Assembly (NCBI RefSeq): GCF_000346465.2
Contig: NC_034014.1
Span: 24,341,297-24,405,296 of the forward strand
Direction: 5' to 3'
From: Prunus persica
Lineage: Eukaryota; Streptophyta; Magnoliopsida; Rosales; Rosaceae
Length of the DNA stretch: 64,000 nt
In this document: in pieces, positions 11,532 to 23,425 of the stretch
How positions within the stretch are numbered: the first letter of the stretch is position 1
Layout: each line of letters starts with the position of its first letter
The notes under the pieces: model-generated
The model's database searches: none
What the model saw: only the letters and a program-made list of their open reading frames with translations
Told to the model about the DNA's origin: nothing
Position numbers and translations under genes: made by a program

Positions 11532-14478
11532 TCACAGGGCATATATACGGTTAACTTCTGAATCAGACTCTGAGTGACGCGAGGAATAGATGGTTCCAGT
11601 CCTCGACATCTTCTCTCTCTTCCTCACTCTACGAAACTTTTTGGACTTCACCACATAATATGTCATGGTACCAAGAACTCCTGCCATTATAACTCCCCCA
11701 ATAACTGTGACAAGGATTGCAGCCCATATATTACGCCGGCCAACCACTATATATGCTGAAGAAATAAATGCTACTGTAGTGCAGACAGAGGCCAGCCACA
11801 TCAACTTATTGATCACTTCCACAACCCTCCTCTCCGTCTTTGTTTCCCCTCTGACGAGGGTGATTTGTACCAAAACAACAGCCAATGATGTGAAGAGCGA
11901 AAGAGCATTAAAAATGAAGAAGATTTTGAAGGATACACGGAACGACACCACAGCCTCCCCAGAGTCTAAATCGCCACCAGGAAGTGTAAATATAGCTGCA
12001 AATGCTACTGTTGCAAAGAGTGAAGCAACCACTGTGACTGAGTTAGTGGCATTATTGATTCCTTCCCTGTGTAGCTTACGGAGCTCCTTGGCAATTCCAC
12101 TAACACTCTGGTTGGTTTTGCGAGCTTGTTCAAGCTGAGTATGGACATCCTTTTTTATCTCTGTCACAGTGTTTCTAAGCTCATCCCTTGGCTGGTTAAG
12201 TTCATTTGCTCGGACAGCACCGTATTGAGTCAAGTTTTCCTTAATTGTTGTGATTTCTTCAGAGTAAGGAAGTCCTTCAGCTATATCAAGGGATGTTTTA
12301 TGGTCTCTTGTTAGAGCATTCACATTTGTGTAACGAACGAGTAACAGCTCATTGACTATCTGCAAGCGTGATGAGAAATTGAATTACTAAAGATGTAAAC
12401 CAAGCTTAACCCAAGTTAATTAAAGATCAATCCACAACTTATTGGCAAAACAAGGTTTAGACTCTTAAGGAATGCAAACCTAATGTGCATCCTTAATCAT
12501 ATGGCCAGAACTTGTAAAAAGGAAAAACTGAATAAAGTCAGTAGCATCCCATCATAGAACAAGAACATATTAAAAGTATTAAAATGTGAAGATCCAAAAG
12601 TTGAAATACATACCTCTACTCGCTTTTTCCTGGTGGCCACATGTAATGCTGTATTGCCGAACTTGTCTGGAAGCATGACAATTGCTGGATCCCTTTCGAC
12701 AATCAACCTCACCACTTTACTGCTGACACCTTTTACAGCCATATGCAAAGCAGTCTGTCCTTTCTTATCCGTGCTTCTTGCTAGTTGTGGACCCCTGTCA
12801 AGCAAAGTTTTCACAATATCTACATGCCCCTGCCGTGCAGCAAGATGCAATGCATTCTTCCCGTTGGATTTAGAAACATCCAGCAAACTAGGATCTTTTG
12901 ATAGTAATTCTTTAACGACTGCTGTATGCCCTCTTGTAGCTGCAGATACAAGAGGGGTAGCATTTGCCTGGCCAACTGTTTTGCTAAGCCCCGGGTCATA
13001 GTCTAACAGCACCTGGACAATGGCTGCATAAAGCGAGTTATTGAACTGAGGTGACATGGTACTGAAATATTTTACTATCCGTTAAACCAAAAGAAACTGG
13101 AAAGCAGAACCAAAAGACAAGCAAGTAGCAAGCAGTGTCAAGACTTGATTATGAATAATCACCAATAATGGGGCAGAAAAGGCTCACACTGGATGAATTA
13201 GAATGAAACAGGAAATGAACTTCTCAAAAGGAGCCATGCCTGAAATGGACACAACACAACACTATTCCGACTCTAGCGAGGATTAATTATCTATCATGTT
13301 TGCCTACAGTATCAATAGTTAAGCACCAGAACAAGATATAGACTCAAAAAATCCACTGAGAATACAAAACAGCTGTGGTCTTTTGTTTGACCAGCGATGA
13401 ACATTAACATCAATTCTGGTTACCTACCCCTTAAAACTTTCCAGATGAGGTCTGAAAATTACAATAATGCATTCCATTTCAACCCTTAACTGAATCAACA
13501 GCAACAACAACAATACAAAGTTTGGCTGAAACTATTTGACTAATGATTACCTTTTTGCCCTTGATTTGCAGCAATATGCAACGCATCAAACCCGACCTGA
13601 TTCTTCAACGAAATGCCCTCCTCGGTCATGTAGGGCAAAAGCTCCTCTACAATACCAAGATGCCCCTGCTCAGCCGCAATGAAAAGGACCGTCTCTCCCA
13701 ACTCATTCACCTCATTCACAATGGCAGACCTTATCTCAGCCACCTCTTCATCAAACTCAGAACCCACCATCTGGGCATCAATCTCCCCCAGAAACTGCTG
13801 CACAGCCGCCAAATCGCCCCGGCGTGCAGCCAGGTGTAGCTCCGTGTCATTGTGGCGGCCGGTCACCTGCTTCACATACTTCTTCTTCCCCAACTGATCA
13901 ATGCGCTTGCCGGAATTGGACAACACCAGAGACTTACTGGAATTCGAAACAACCAGGGCCTTGCCTGAATTCGAAACAACCAGGGCCTTGCCTGAATTCG
14001 AACCCAGCAGAGACTTGCTGGAATTGGAGAACACAAGAACCGGCCTCGACGGGTGAGGTGACGATGGCGGCTCCGAGAGAGCTCCTGGGGTTGAGGGCTG
14101 CACTAGCCCCTTCTCCAGGTCCCTCCCTAAACCCTCACATCCTTACCAATCAAAATTCAAAACAAAATCCACAGTTCCAATATTCATTTCCACCAAAATA
14201 AATAAATAAACCAACACATTGCATCAAATACTCTATGCATATATAACAAAAACCACACACACATTCAGAAAAAAGAAAAAGAAAAAATCTTGCAATTTTC
14301 CCGCGAAATTAACCGAATTGAGAAACGAAAATGAGGGATCAGGGAAAACCCAATTCCTCTTCCCATTCACTTTCATTTTCCTGCACATTCTCAGCAGCCA
14401 AACATACACGAACATGCAGAGAGAAAGAGGGAGGGAGATAGTACCTGAATCACGTCCGACTCCCAAACGGATTTGCAT
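11532..14478 (-). CDS. ITN1: ITN1-like ankyrin-repeat PGG-domain membrane protein
   Basis: Four coding exons: 14478-14445, 14141-13551, 13023-12614 and 12359-11532, all GT-AG with matching phase, giving 620 residues. The first exon encodes only MQIRLGVGRDS plus one base; it is placed because the 14141 exon has no in-frame ATG before its upstream stop and the phases fit. The conserved start of the ankyrin part (KKYVKQVTGRHNDTELHLAA) matches ITN1 (At3g12360). Ankyrin repeats span about 105-345, followed by the PGG domain (EGINNATNSVTVVASLFATV, about 444) and four membrane segments. In Arabidopsis, ITN1 acts at the plasma membrane and its loss raises salt tolerance through ABA/ROS signalling. 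Oddity: the motif SNSGK, which I recall as single in Arabidopsis ITN1, is expanded here to five tandem 9-residue units (residues 50-94). Confidence 0.9.
13894..14028 (-). repeat. 27-bp tandem repeat in the ITN1-like N-terminus
   Basis: Five consecutive 9-codon units with pattern S-N-S-(S/G)-K-(S/A/R)-(L/I)-x-x encode residues 50-94. The middle two units are identical at the protein level (SNSGKALVV). The last unit runs into the conserved SNSGKRIDQ that starts the core of the protein. Confidence 0.9.
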
Positions 14479-15018
14479 TGTGAAAAGCGAGCGCTTATAT
14501 GTTCATTTTTTTTACTTAAAAATGTGATGAATTTGATTGGGGAAATGAAGACTGTGTGTGATTAGGGTATTGAAGGCAGGTGGAGTTGTTGAGGGGGTGG
14601 GGCGGGAGGAGGTGGCGGGTGGCGCGGGTGGCCAATGACGGGGAAACTATTTGGGGGGAGTTTTGGGGTTTTTTTAATTATTTTTAATTTTAAAAAAATG
14701 AGGTTCACATTCAAAATAAAATAAAATTTTAATAAAAGAATGAGGCCGTTAATTTGATGCCAGCCGGGCCCTGCCATTTTGAGACCACGGGCCACCGGGT
14801 CGAGCCACACCGAACACGATGAACCATAAAATATGATGTAACAAATTCTTTTTTTGTTGTTGTTGTTGTAATTATGAATTTATGATGATTTATTCAATTT
14901 AACCGCCTTCACTCGATTTTAGTTTGTTCTCAACTTATAATTTGAGTAAAGTCAGCTTTAAACTATGCATTACAACCCTTTTATTATTAAGATTTCGTAC
15001 GTTCACTATTATATTTAA
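14479..15018. promoter_or_regulatory. Upstream region of the ITN1-like gene
   Basis: Presumed 5' UTR and promoter on the minus strand. A GC-rich block (about 14580-14640 and 14750-14815) is followed by AT-rich DNA. No clear TATA box could be assigned. Confidence 0.35.
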
Positions 15019-15306
15019 TTAGTCTTTTCACACGTGCTTTTACGCCTGTAAGAGTTTTTTTTATAATAAACATATTATATTTATTTTATAATTAAAAATA
15101 ATAATGGATAGTTGTGTTCTATAAAAATAGAATTCATTATCTTATTTTTCTTTCAATTTTAATTTTTGTAAATATAAAAATGTGTGAATTTACTATATTA
15201 TCCTCATTTAATTAATAATTTTAATTATTAATGTTTGGATTAACAAATGGCCTTTTTTAGTATTTTGAATGTTTCACCATTCTTTGCCTTTTGCTTTATA
15301 TATAGA
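15019..15306 (-). mobile_element. Non-autonomous Helitron-like element, copy 1
   Basis: A 288-bp unit. On the minus strand it begins TCTATATATAAAGC and ends CTAA, with host A before and T after, as expected for Helitron insertion between A and T. A second copy of almost the same length lies at 48193-48479 with the same order of blocks, including 'aatggatagttgtgtt' and 'attatcctcatttaattaa'. The GC-rich block near the CTRR end can form a hairpin. The boundaries are supported by the two copies ending at equivalent points. Confidence 0.55.
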
Positions 15307-16248
15307 TATAGGGGCCTAAATTATATAATAATAAAAAATATATATTAAAATGAATTTTAAAAAACACCCAAAACTCATTTACAACATAATAAAAAAAACT
15401 TTTAATTTCTTATAAATTACAAAACTGCCATCGATTTCTTAAAACAAGCATAACCCTAAAATCACATTTTAAAAAAAGTAATTTAATAATCAAAATTAAA
15501 TTCAATAAGGTCATCTATCATTTTTTGGGGTTTGTTTATAGTTTTTAAATGACATAGAGTTTATCTATATTATTAGTGTTAAGAATGGGTACATGACTAA
15601 ATATCTAAATTAAAAATTCTAACCAAATTAGTATTAGTTCAACCAATTGGAAGCCCTAATAATTTAGGATTGATAAATTTGTTCCAACCTAATCTACATT
15701 CTTAGGTCTAATACGAGAGCTTGATTTTTGAAGAAATTTTTATCCGAAGATAACTTCAAAGTTACCTATAATGATAGTTGCGACGGAAAAAATGGTGGAG
15801 ATACAACAAGAGTTTTGTTACGGCACGAAAGAAAGGTTTTGGCAAATGAATGACGGTTTTGCCATTTGTAAATCTCTTGATGAGAGGAGGGATATTTAGT
15901 TGTAAGTTGAAGGAGGTAACAGAAAACGAGGACGAAACAAAAATAAGAACGAAATGGTGACGGCTCACTCTTCAGCAAAATATCATCTTTCAAAATGTGT
16001 CGGTCAGTCAACTGTGGAGGCAACCCGAATAGGGTGAATTCGGGTCGGGTTTTACTCGGATAGTAACTCTCCTCCGACGAAACAAACGCTTTAACATAAC
16101 CGACTCAAAGAATAAAACGAACAGCGAGACCAGCTACAATAAATGCGAGTCTGTTTTCACTTCACTGGTACAGCTCACAAGACGAGTTTTTTTCCGTTTT
16201 AATTCCGCCATAATCAGACACTCTAAACGGCAACGTTTTTTGCCATAA
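15307..16248. other. Intergenic, promoter side of the pectate-lyase-like gene
   Basis: AT-rich with no gene seen. The last 200 bases are less AT-rich and form the presumed promoter and 5' leader of the gene starting at 16249. No certain TATA box was found. Confidence 0.4.
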
Positions 16249-18690
16249 ATGGGCAACTCCCACGGCCACCGTAAACGCCGTAACGGCCCTGTCTCCAGTA
16301 AAACGGACAATTCGGGCTTTAAATATGGTCCGTCAGATCAATCAGCCCAAATCCCGAGCTCGTCAGCTAAGAAGACCAGCATGGTGGCCTTGCCGTACGC
16401 TCATGTCGACGCGAGCTTGCGAGCCCTCGCTGCTCAGGCCGAAGGCTTCGGCCGCCTCGCAATTGGTGGCCTCCGCGGTGCCCTTTACCACGTCACCACT
16501 CTAGCTGGTACGTTTTTTGATCGAATTCCAAACTAAATGTGTGTTCTTGCTTGATTGTAGTTTCAATTGCTGTCATCCGCTTTGTAAATGTGTTAGCTTT
16601 GGGTTTTGCTTGTTTGTGTGTGTTTTTCTTGTTTAATTGGTAACTTTAGTTTTTTGTGTGGAATCTTTTGAAGTAAACTTGCTTATGGAGCTTGGTATAG
16701 TGGAAATGCTTTAAGGGGTTACTTTGGAGCAAATTTTCCAAAGGATTTGCAATTTTAATGCTTGTGTACCCATGATTGAGTTTGTAGTTAATTCGGCGTC
16801 TGGTGCTGCTTTTTGATCTGTTTAGATCTTAGTGTAGAGTTATTGTGAAGCTTGATTGAACAATGAGCCATGTTCATTGCTTGTTGGAAGGTTAAATTTT
16901 TATTATTGTTCTTTATTTGATTGTAGATGATGGTCCTGGGTCACTTAGGGACGGAAGTCGTAAGAAAGAACCACTTTGGATTGTCTTTGAAATTTCAGGC
17001 ACTATCCATCTCTCATCTTACTTGAATGTGTCATCGTATAAGACTATAGATGGCCGGGGTCAGAGGATTAAACTTACAGGGAAGGGGTTGAGGCTGAAGG
17101 AATGTGAGCATGTGATTGTATGCAATTTAGAGTTTGAAGGTGGTAGAGGGCCAGATGTTGATGGCATTCAAATAAAACCCAATTCCAAGCACATATGGAT
17201 AGATCGGTGCAGCCTTCGTGATTATGATGACGGGCTTATAGATATCACCAGGGGAAGCACAGATATTACAATTTCGAGGTGAGGTGGATCTCCCAACTTG
17301 GAATTTCACCCTTTTTACTTTTGTAGTATTTAAGTTCTTTGTTTAACCATTATGCAGGTGCCATTTTTCACAGCATGATAAGACAATGCTAATTGGATCA
17401 GACCCCTCTCATATTGATGACAGATGCATCCGGGTTACCATTCACCACTGTTTTTTCGATGCGACCCGACAGCGGCATCCTCGTGTCAGATTTGCGAAAG
17501 TACATCTATATAACAATTACACCCGAAACTGGGGCATATATGCTGTTTGTGCCAGTGTAGAATCGCAGGTGATAATGCCACTACCAATGGCTATTATATT
17601 TTGCTTAAGTACTGTTTAAAGTTTTCCAAGGATTTTATCATATACGAGGTTAATATGTTATCATTATGTTTCCACTCCAGATATTCTCTGAATGCAATAT
17701 ATATGAAGCGGGACAGAAGAAAGTGGCATTTAAGTACCTTACGGAGAAGGTAAGTTCCTTTTTCATTTTCATCTGCCAACTACATGTCTTCAAGATTTCT
17801 GATTTGTACATGCAGTAAAAATTTAGTATTTGACATATTAGAAGCTGATATAGAAATAGTTTGTACATTAGTGTCTGGAATTCGAACTGCTATACACCAT
17901 AGTAGAGGCTGATCTCAAATCGAAAAGAAAAGTGAGATAATTTTGGGAGAAACGCTAGAGGATTCTTAGATACTGGGAAATTCTTTTGGCAAAATGTGCA
18001 TAGGACATGGAAATCACTAATCAGGAAAAGACATTACTTATCGAGTAAAATGAGGATAGCTAGTGCTGTGGCTAGCCGTAGGTTGCAGCCATAGATGACA
18101 TGCACAAGTAGTTTCAGAGAAGAAAGTTGGTTAGAATGTGGTCATAGATGGTACGCAAAAGCAATTTTGAATTCACAGAATAAAGTTTGTCGGAATGAAG
18201 CATAAGCTTCAGTAACCCCATAAAATTCTGTTACCCCGCTTTCGTTCTTTTGTTAGGTACTGAATGCTGAGTGGATTTTGTTCAAGAACCATTTAGCATG
18301 AAAGCATATTATGAGATTTTTTTTTTTATTCCACTAGTCCAATGCCAAAGTTGAAATATTGTAGTAGAATTTTTTGGGCAAATGAAAAGTACATCAATTA
18401 TCCAATAGAGGCCATTGAAATGTATTCTGCATATTATGATGGATTTTCTACAGGCAGCGGACAAGGAGGTGGCAATGACTGGCCACATTAAGTCTGAAGG
18501 GGACTTATTTATAACTGGAACTCAAGCTGGATTAACGCCCACGGGTGTCGAACACAGCATGTTTCATCCTAGCCAACACTATCAGACATTTACGGTAGGA
18601 CCTCCCACTGATGATCTTAAACATGTTCTCCAACATTGTACAGGATGGCAGTCTGTTCCACGGCCAGCTGATCAGACAGGAGTCGCGTAG
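16249..18690 (+). CDS. Pectate-lyase-like protein (polysaccharide lyase family 1), no signal peptide
   Basis: Five exons: 16249-16507, 16927-17278, 17358-17568, 17681-17749 and 18454-18690, all GT-AG with consistent phase, give 375 residues. The right-handed beta-helix PL1 core is clear: DDGPGSLRDG, ISGTIHLSSYL, DGIQIKPNSKHIWIDRCSL, DYDDGLIDITRGS (calcium-site Asp positions), and DDRCIRVTIHHCFFD followed by RQRHPRVR, which holds the conserved catalytic-type Arg. The usual plant enzymes are secreted with a signal peptide; this one instead starts MGNSHGHRKRR, a Gly2 myristoylation-like end followed by basic residues. It may therefore be attached to the cytosolic face of a membrane, or be an atypical or inactive relative. 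Its nearest Arabidopsis relatives are probably the divergent pectin-lyase-like group; the exact orthologue is uncertain. Confidence 0.88.
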
Positions 18691-20530
18691 TAGCCTCGTT
18701 ACCCAAGTTTTATTTAATCTTCAATTTTAGTCCTGTGTCTTATATTTTATAGTCTACCCTATATCTTTGTTGTGTGTAAAATAAATAAAATTTACCGGTC
18801 TTTTATTATTTTATTATCAATAGTAAAGATGAATATGTGTCATCGTGAGAAGTGATTATAGAATACTACGATAGTATGACTATGTGGTATATCTTGTACA
18901 AGTGTTGTTTGTGGTTCAGAACGGAGTTTATGACATATTTTGAGGAAAGTGGTGTTTGTGGCCCTGCGTCGGTTTATTTTGTCAAATATCGGGTCATATG
19001 CCCTTGGAAATTTTCGACACAACCTTATGGAAATATTGATGCGTGACCACATTATTAATGTCAATTGATGCAGGCCGAGGTATTTTCTTATTGGGGAAAC
19101 GTACGTCGTATGGTGTTGTGAAAAAGTTTATGTATGATATGATTCTTTAAGAATCTGGTGCTGTTTACAAATCATGAGTAGAAACATCCGTTTGACCGAA
19201 AGAAAAATGCCAAATCAAATCAACAGCAGTTTTAAGTTGACTTGGTGTTTTCGTTTGGAGAAAACAGAAATGTCTACCTTCATTTCAAATTGGAGATTTT
19301 TCAACGCCCAATATGTCGTTTTTTCAAAACTCAAGGCCGCAAAAGAGTGAGAGCCAGGACGGGACAGATGAATGAACCAAGTTGCTAAACTATAACAATG
19401 AAAGAATAATCTTCGTCGCACGCCATCTCTTCTCACAAGATTATGTGGTTATATGTTTTTGTCAACACTTCAAAGTTTTTCAGCATTTCTCATAATTAGT
19501 GGCTGAGGTTTTTCTCCTACTTAATTAATTACTATTTAAAATTAATTGAGGCTATTGGACATATACATGGAGAAAATACAACGGGAATATCACTTTTTGT
19601 TATCTCAACCAATAACATAATGACACACATAATAATTTTTCCACATATCATTGTGTACTGGGAAGGGAATAGCAAAACAGTGTTATCTCTGTTACAAGTA
19701 AGTTTTTTTTTTGTAATTGAAGACACAAATACAAATGTTGCACACCAGATTACTCGAATGTATTTACTCATATTCGACGCAAGGCTAATGAAGTTGCTCA
19801 TCGTCTTACTCGTTTTAGGCGATAGTTAACTAGTTCAAATAACTATCCGGATCCTCTATGCAAATATTCGGTCTCTCTATAACAAAATCCATCAGCTACC
19901 AACAACCGTAATTTCAAATAAGGAAGAAAAGGTGTACATCGTTTTAACAACTAAACCCAAGGAAGTTAGGCGGACCAGCCTTTTTGGGGTCACAATCAAA
20001 GTGAAGTTCCATCAACCAAGACATGAGAGCCCCACGGTTGGCCTGGTAAACTATGATTTACATGTAGCACTTAGCATACATATTTGTTAATAATATTATA
20101 TCATTATGTTAGACTTTTTCATTAAGCTAAATGGATTATAATAATAAAGAGTGAATATGAGACGAATTATAATATGGACGTCATAGATATGGTACTTTGA
20201 CCCACGCAAAACGTATAAGGTGAATAAATACGTAGTTTACAAGTAATTACGTGTTTATTTATATTGATCAAGGAATGTGTCGTGGAACTTCTTTGTTATA
20301 AAAAAAGAAAAATGTGAAAGGAGTATATATATATATGAACATATGGGGCAAAATTTGAATTTACAGAAATACAGGGGTGATTGTATAAGTACAAGTAACA
20401 GTGTCCTTCAAAAAGTCGTTACACAACTAACTTATTCCAACTGTTTGACGTATTCGCGCTTTTCTACACACAAACAAAAACCCGGCGAGTAAATTCAAAA
20501 AAGTCGCCGCAAAACACCTCAGATGTAGCT
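18691..20530. other. Intergenic region with one RNase-H-like fragment
   Basis: 3' flanks of the convergent pectate-lyase-like (+) and EXO70 (-) genes. No gene was recognised apart from the fragment listed at 19690-19830. Confidence 0.45.
19690..19830 (+). pseudogene. Possible retroelement RNase H remnant
   Basis: The frame ending at the TAG in 'cgatag' (near 19826) reads RRKANEVAHRLTRF, which resembles the conserved end of plant LINE-type RNase H domains (R-x-x-N-x-V-A-H-x-L-A-R). The match is short and its surroundings are degenerate, so this is a tentative call. Confidence 0.35.
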
Positions 20531-22447
20531 CTAAAGTCTCAACGAACTCCGCCGATGAGACGACGAACCATCCAAGTCCATGGCCCCGAAAAACAGGTCC
20601 GACAAGTGATTTTCAACATCTTCAGGGGCAAATCTGACATACAACGCCACGTTTCTCCCGCCCCCAACCGTCAGCCTATGGGCGTCGTAAAACTCCCTGT
20701 AAGCCGACACCAGCTTTTTCGCTATGGACACCTGCATCTCTTCTCGGAGTTTCCCGTCCAGTACGACACTCGTCCTCTGTTTCCGATGCGCTTCCTCGAA
20801 GCTGAAATTGAAGTTTCGGAAGATCAGTCTCGCTTCCTCGGGAGAAATCTCGGCCGTTAGATTTTCGGGCAATGAAGCGAAAACTTTCCCCCACGCCAAC
20901 CCCTCGTAGTTTTCTGCAAATTGCCTCACCTTTGTTTCGTGCTTCGATATCCAGTCCTCGCCGAGAAGGTACTGGAGATTCGATGTACGGACTTTCGAGA
21001 TCATGTACTGGAGATTGTTCGCTAAGAAGAGGTACGAGAGCGAAACGTCCTTGTAGTGCTTTGCCTTGTCGTCGAGCTTGCAGAGGAGGACGAGTAGGAG
21101 CCAGGCCATGCGGAGGGAGATCACCGGCGCCTGACCGTCTTCAGAGTGGGGGCTGTCGAAGTACGATTCTGGAAGCGACGATTTCGCCGGCGGAGGCCAG
21201 TCGGTGACAATGTCGACGAGGACGTTGCTGTAGTCTGTAAGGAGAGAGAGGTAATTCATCACGCGGAGAGTGAGATCGTGGACGCCGCCTCCGTGAGCGA
21301 CCGATTTCGACGAGTCTTTCTGGATCGTCGACTCAAAATCGGAGAGCATTGATCTGACCGACTCGCTGAGTTTAATGAGCGAGTTGAGCGCCTGAGATCG
21401 GACGGCAGCGGTGGACTCGAAAGAGAAGATGGAGTCGATCTCCGGCCAGGCCTCGGAGATCGAAGTGTACATATCGAGAAGACGAAACACGTCTAGAGAC
21501 GACGAGCTTTTCTTGCTCTTCGCGACGAGAACTTGAGGGAAGCCGAAGAGTAAAGTCGCGGCTTCACGAGATATGTGCGTGAAGCAAGACTCTCTGATGG
21601 AGGCGGAGGATGCGAACACGTGATCGCACAGGATTTGCTCTCCTTTGAAGAGCGTGGAGATTGACATCTTCACCGCATTCAACCAGCTCCTGATTCTCAG
21701 ATCCAGAACCTCCTTGTCCATCTTGTGGATCTGCGAAGAGCTCAATCTCTCAACTCCTAGCTTGTACATTCCCTCGTCGATGATCGATTTTCTGATAATC
21801 TTGTAGATGTGAACGCACTCTTTGGCGTAGCCGGAGGAGATCATACACTCGGCTATGGATTTCAAGTCGGCCATGGCGACCGACGAGACTTGCTCGACTT
21901 CGGAGATGGATTCCCCGGCGAATCGCACGTCGTCGTCTGTGGTTGCGCCGCCGTCGTCGTAATCGGAGGTGCTGGACCGGGCAGACGTGACGGAGGATCT
22001 GGACCTGGTCGAGACCGATTCCGGGTCTAAATGGGCTCGGTTCATGGATAGGATCTGGTAGAACTCTTTCTGCAACCGCTTCATTGCGATCTCCATGAGG
22101 CTCTGCGCGTGTACTATTTTCTCGGAGGTGGGGTCCTCCGATACGAGGAAGTGCATGGCCTTCTGAAGCTCCGTCACGCACCTGATAAACTGCTGCGCTT
22201 CCCTTTTGCTCTCGTAGAAGAGAGAGGTGACCTTGGCGTATGTCGAAGTCTCCGGGTTCCACTTCATGACCAAAACGGCGGCGTTCCCGATGATATCCTC
22301 GATCATTGCGTCGGTGAAGTTCGTTACGGGGACACGCCGTGGGGTTGGGAATGAGACGGAGGAGGGTCTAGAAGGGGAAGAAGAGTAGGCGGCGAACGAC
22401 GGCGATTTGGAGTGAAAGCACAGGCTCCTCATTCCTTTTTTTGGCAT
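20531..22447 (-). CDS. Exocyst subunit EXO70 family protein (EXO70H-like)
   Basis: A single intronless exon encodes 638 residues from the ATG at 22447; a second possible start is MRSLCFHSK five codons later. The N-terminus is Ser/Pro-rich, followed by the long helical EXO70 fold. Landmarks are VMKWNPETS, a variable acidic/Ser linker (about 148-180), YAKECVHIYKIIRKSIIDEGMY, HVFASSASIRESCF, AWPEIDSIFSFES, SLSYLFLANNLQYMISKV and a C-terminal helix containing YVRFAPEDVENHL. EXO70 proteins bind phosphoinositides and target the exocyst tether to sites of secretion, autophagy or defence. The lack of introns and the length agree with the EXO70H clade, but clade assignment needs a tree. The coding part is GC-richer than its surroundings, which creates long antisense frames; I treat those as shadows. 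Confidence 0.9.
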   Translation of the reverse strand: MPKKGMRSLCFHSKSPSFAAYSSSPSRPSSVSFPTPRRVPVTNFTDAMIEDIIGNAAVLVMKWNPETSTYAKVTSLFYESKREAQQFIRCVTELQKAMHFLVSEDPTSEKIVHAQSLMEIAMKRLQKEFYQILSMNRAHLDPESVSTRSRSSVTSARSSTSDYDDGGATTDDDVRFAGESISEVEQVSSVAMADLKSIAECMISSGYAKECVHIYKIIRKSIIDEGMYKLGVERLSSSQIHKMDKEVLDLRIRSWLNAVKMSISTLFKGEQILCDHVFASSASIRESCFTHISREAATLLFGFPQVLVAKSKKSSSSLDVFRLLDMYTSISEAWPEIDSIFSFESTAAVRSQALNSLIKLSESVRSMLSDFESTIQKDSSKSVAHGGGVHDLTLRVMNYLSLLTDYSNVLVDIVTDWPPPAKSSLPESYFDSPHSEDGQAPVISLRMAWLLLVLLCKLDDKAKHYKDVSLSYLFLANNLQYMISKVRTSNLQYLLGEDWISKHETKVRQFAENYEGLAWGKVFASLPENLTAEISPEEARLIFRNFNFSFEEAHRKQRTSVVLDGKLREEMQVSIAKKLVSAYREFYDAHRLTVGGGRNVALYVRFAPEDVENHLSDLFFGAMDLDGSSSHRRSSLRL

Positions 22448-22760
22448 TTTCAATTTTAAGATAATTAGTACTGGATTGGATTAGATTTTCTCTGAGGTCT
22501 GAGCTCTCTACTTTCTGTTTGTTTCTCGAGAAAATTGGTGGCTATGTTGTTGTGCGTGGGATTTGGAGGGAGTGGCTTGGTTTTTTGGTTGGGACTGGTG
22601 AGTGGGAGGGGGTATATATAGAGGGAGATGGAGGAACGACGCCGTTGCTTGGAGAAGGAGAACGTGAGTTTTGACTTTAAAACTGGAGAGAGTCATATAA
22701 AAAGAAGGCACGTATTTGACCGTGACGCGTCCCATTGACAAATTAAACGACAATTTCAGA
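22448..22760. promoter_or_regulatory. EXO70 gene promoter and 5' leader
   Basis: Upstream of the minus-strand EXO70 gene. A TATA-like 'tatatata' lies at about 22612-22619 (plus strand), about 165 bases before the start codon, in a position suitable for a core promoter. Confidence 0.45.
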
Positions 22761-23324
22761 CTGTGAGCAAAGGAGGTAGCTTAGCCTGCTCGGTCGCAAT
22801 AAAGACACAAATTATTCAAATAAATCAGGAGAGAGACTACGAACGGTACAAGTTAAACATAAGATTATATTAATTAAGAAAAAGAATCAGCAATTAATGT
22901 TTGCTTTTCGTTTGTTTGCCTGCTTAATTAACAAGAAAAGTAATATAATATTATTATCTTACTAGTTTAGTGTGGCTGACCCTGAGTTTTGGGTGTTTAG
23001 TGGGGTAGTTGATGTTGAAAAAGGAACCTTTAGAATCACTCACATACGTATGGGACGTAAGCGAATATATCATATCAGAAGCCCTTAACATAATAATCTG
23101 TATAAGGCATGACGTTTTCTCCAAAATGATTTAGAGGAAGAAAATAGTGAATTGGAGTGCATAAAATTCGAGGAAAGTCCGATACGTATCATTATTCCTT
23201 CATTTCAGACAAATTCAAAACTTAAGAACAAGTTCAGAAAGTTTGTGGAGGACGAAACAAAAAGACCAAATCATTTGAAAAAGAAAAGCAAGATGACTTA
23301 TGAAGCAAACAATCTATCTTGAGT

Positions 23325-23425
23325 TGGATTGGTCTAGGTCTTTCTTTTGTTGTGCTTCCAAGTAGTTCTGAGTTTAAGTCCCCATGGTATTAGTGTGTGT
23401 GAGTTCTCCACTCCCCTTCTTAACT
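23325..23425 (+). repeat. Possible tRNA-derived SINE fragment
   Basis: It contains a degenerate pol III B-box-like stretch ('gagtttaagtcccc') followed by 'tgtgtgtgagttctccactcccc'-type sequence. A similar arrangement recurs at about 30455-30590, 41285-41375 (minus) and 55750-55850. No target duplication could be assigned. Confidence 0.3.

Noticed and set aside
20555..22354. Several long open frames opposite or inside the EXO70 gene (for example 20872-21207 + and 21750-22262 -)
   Set aside because: They lie in the GC-rich EXO70 coding exon, have no family resemblance, and the EXO70 frame explains the region fully.
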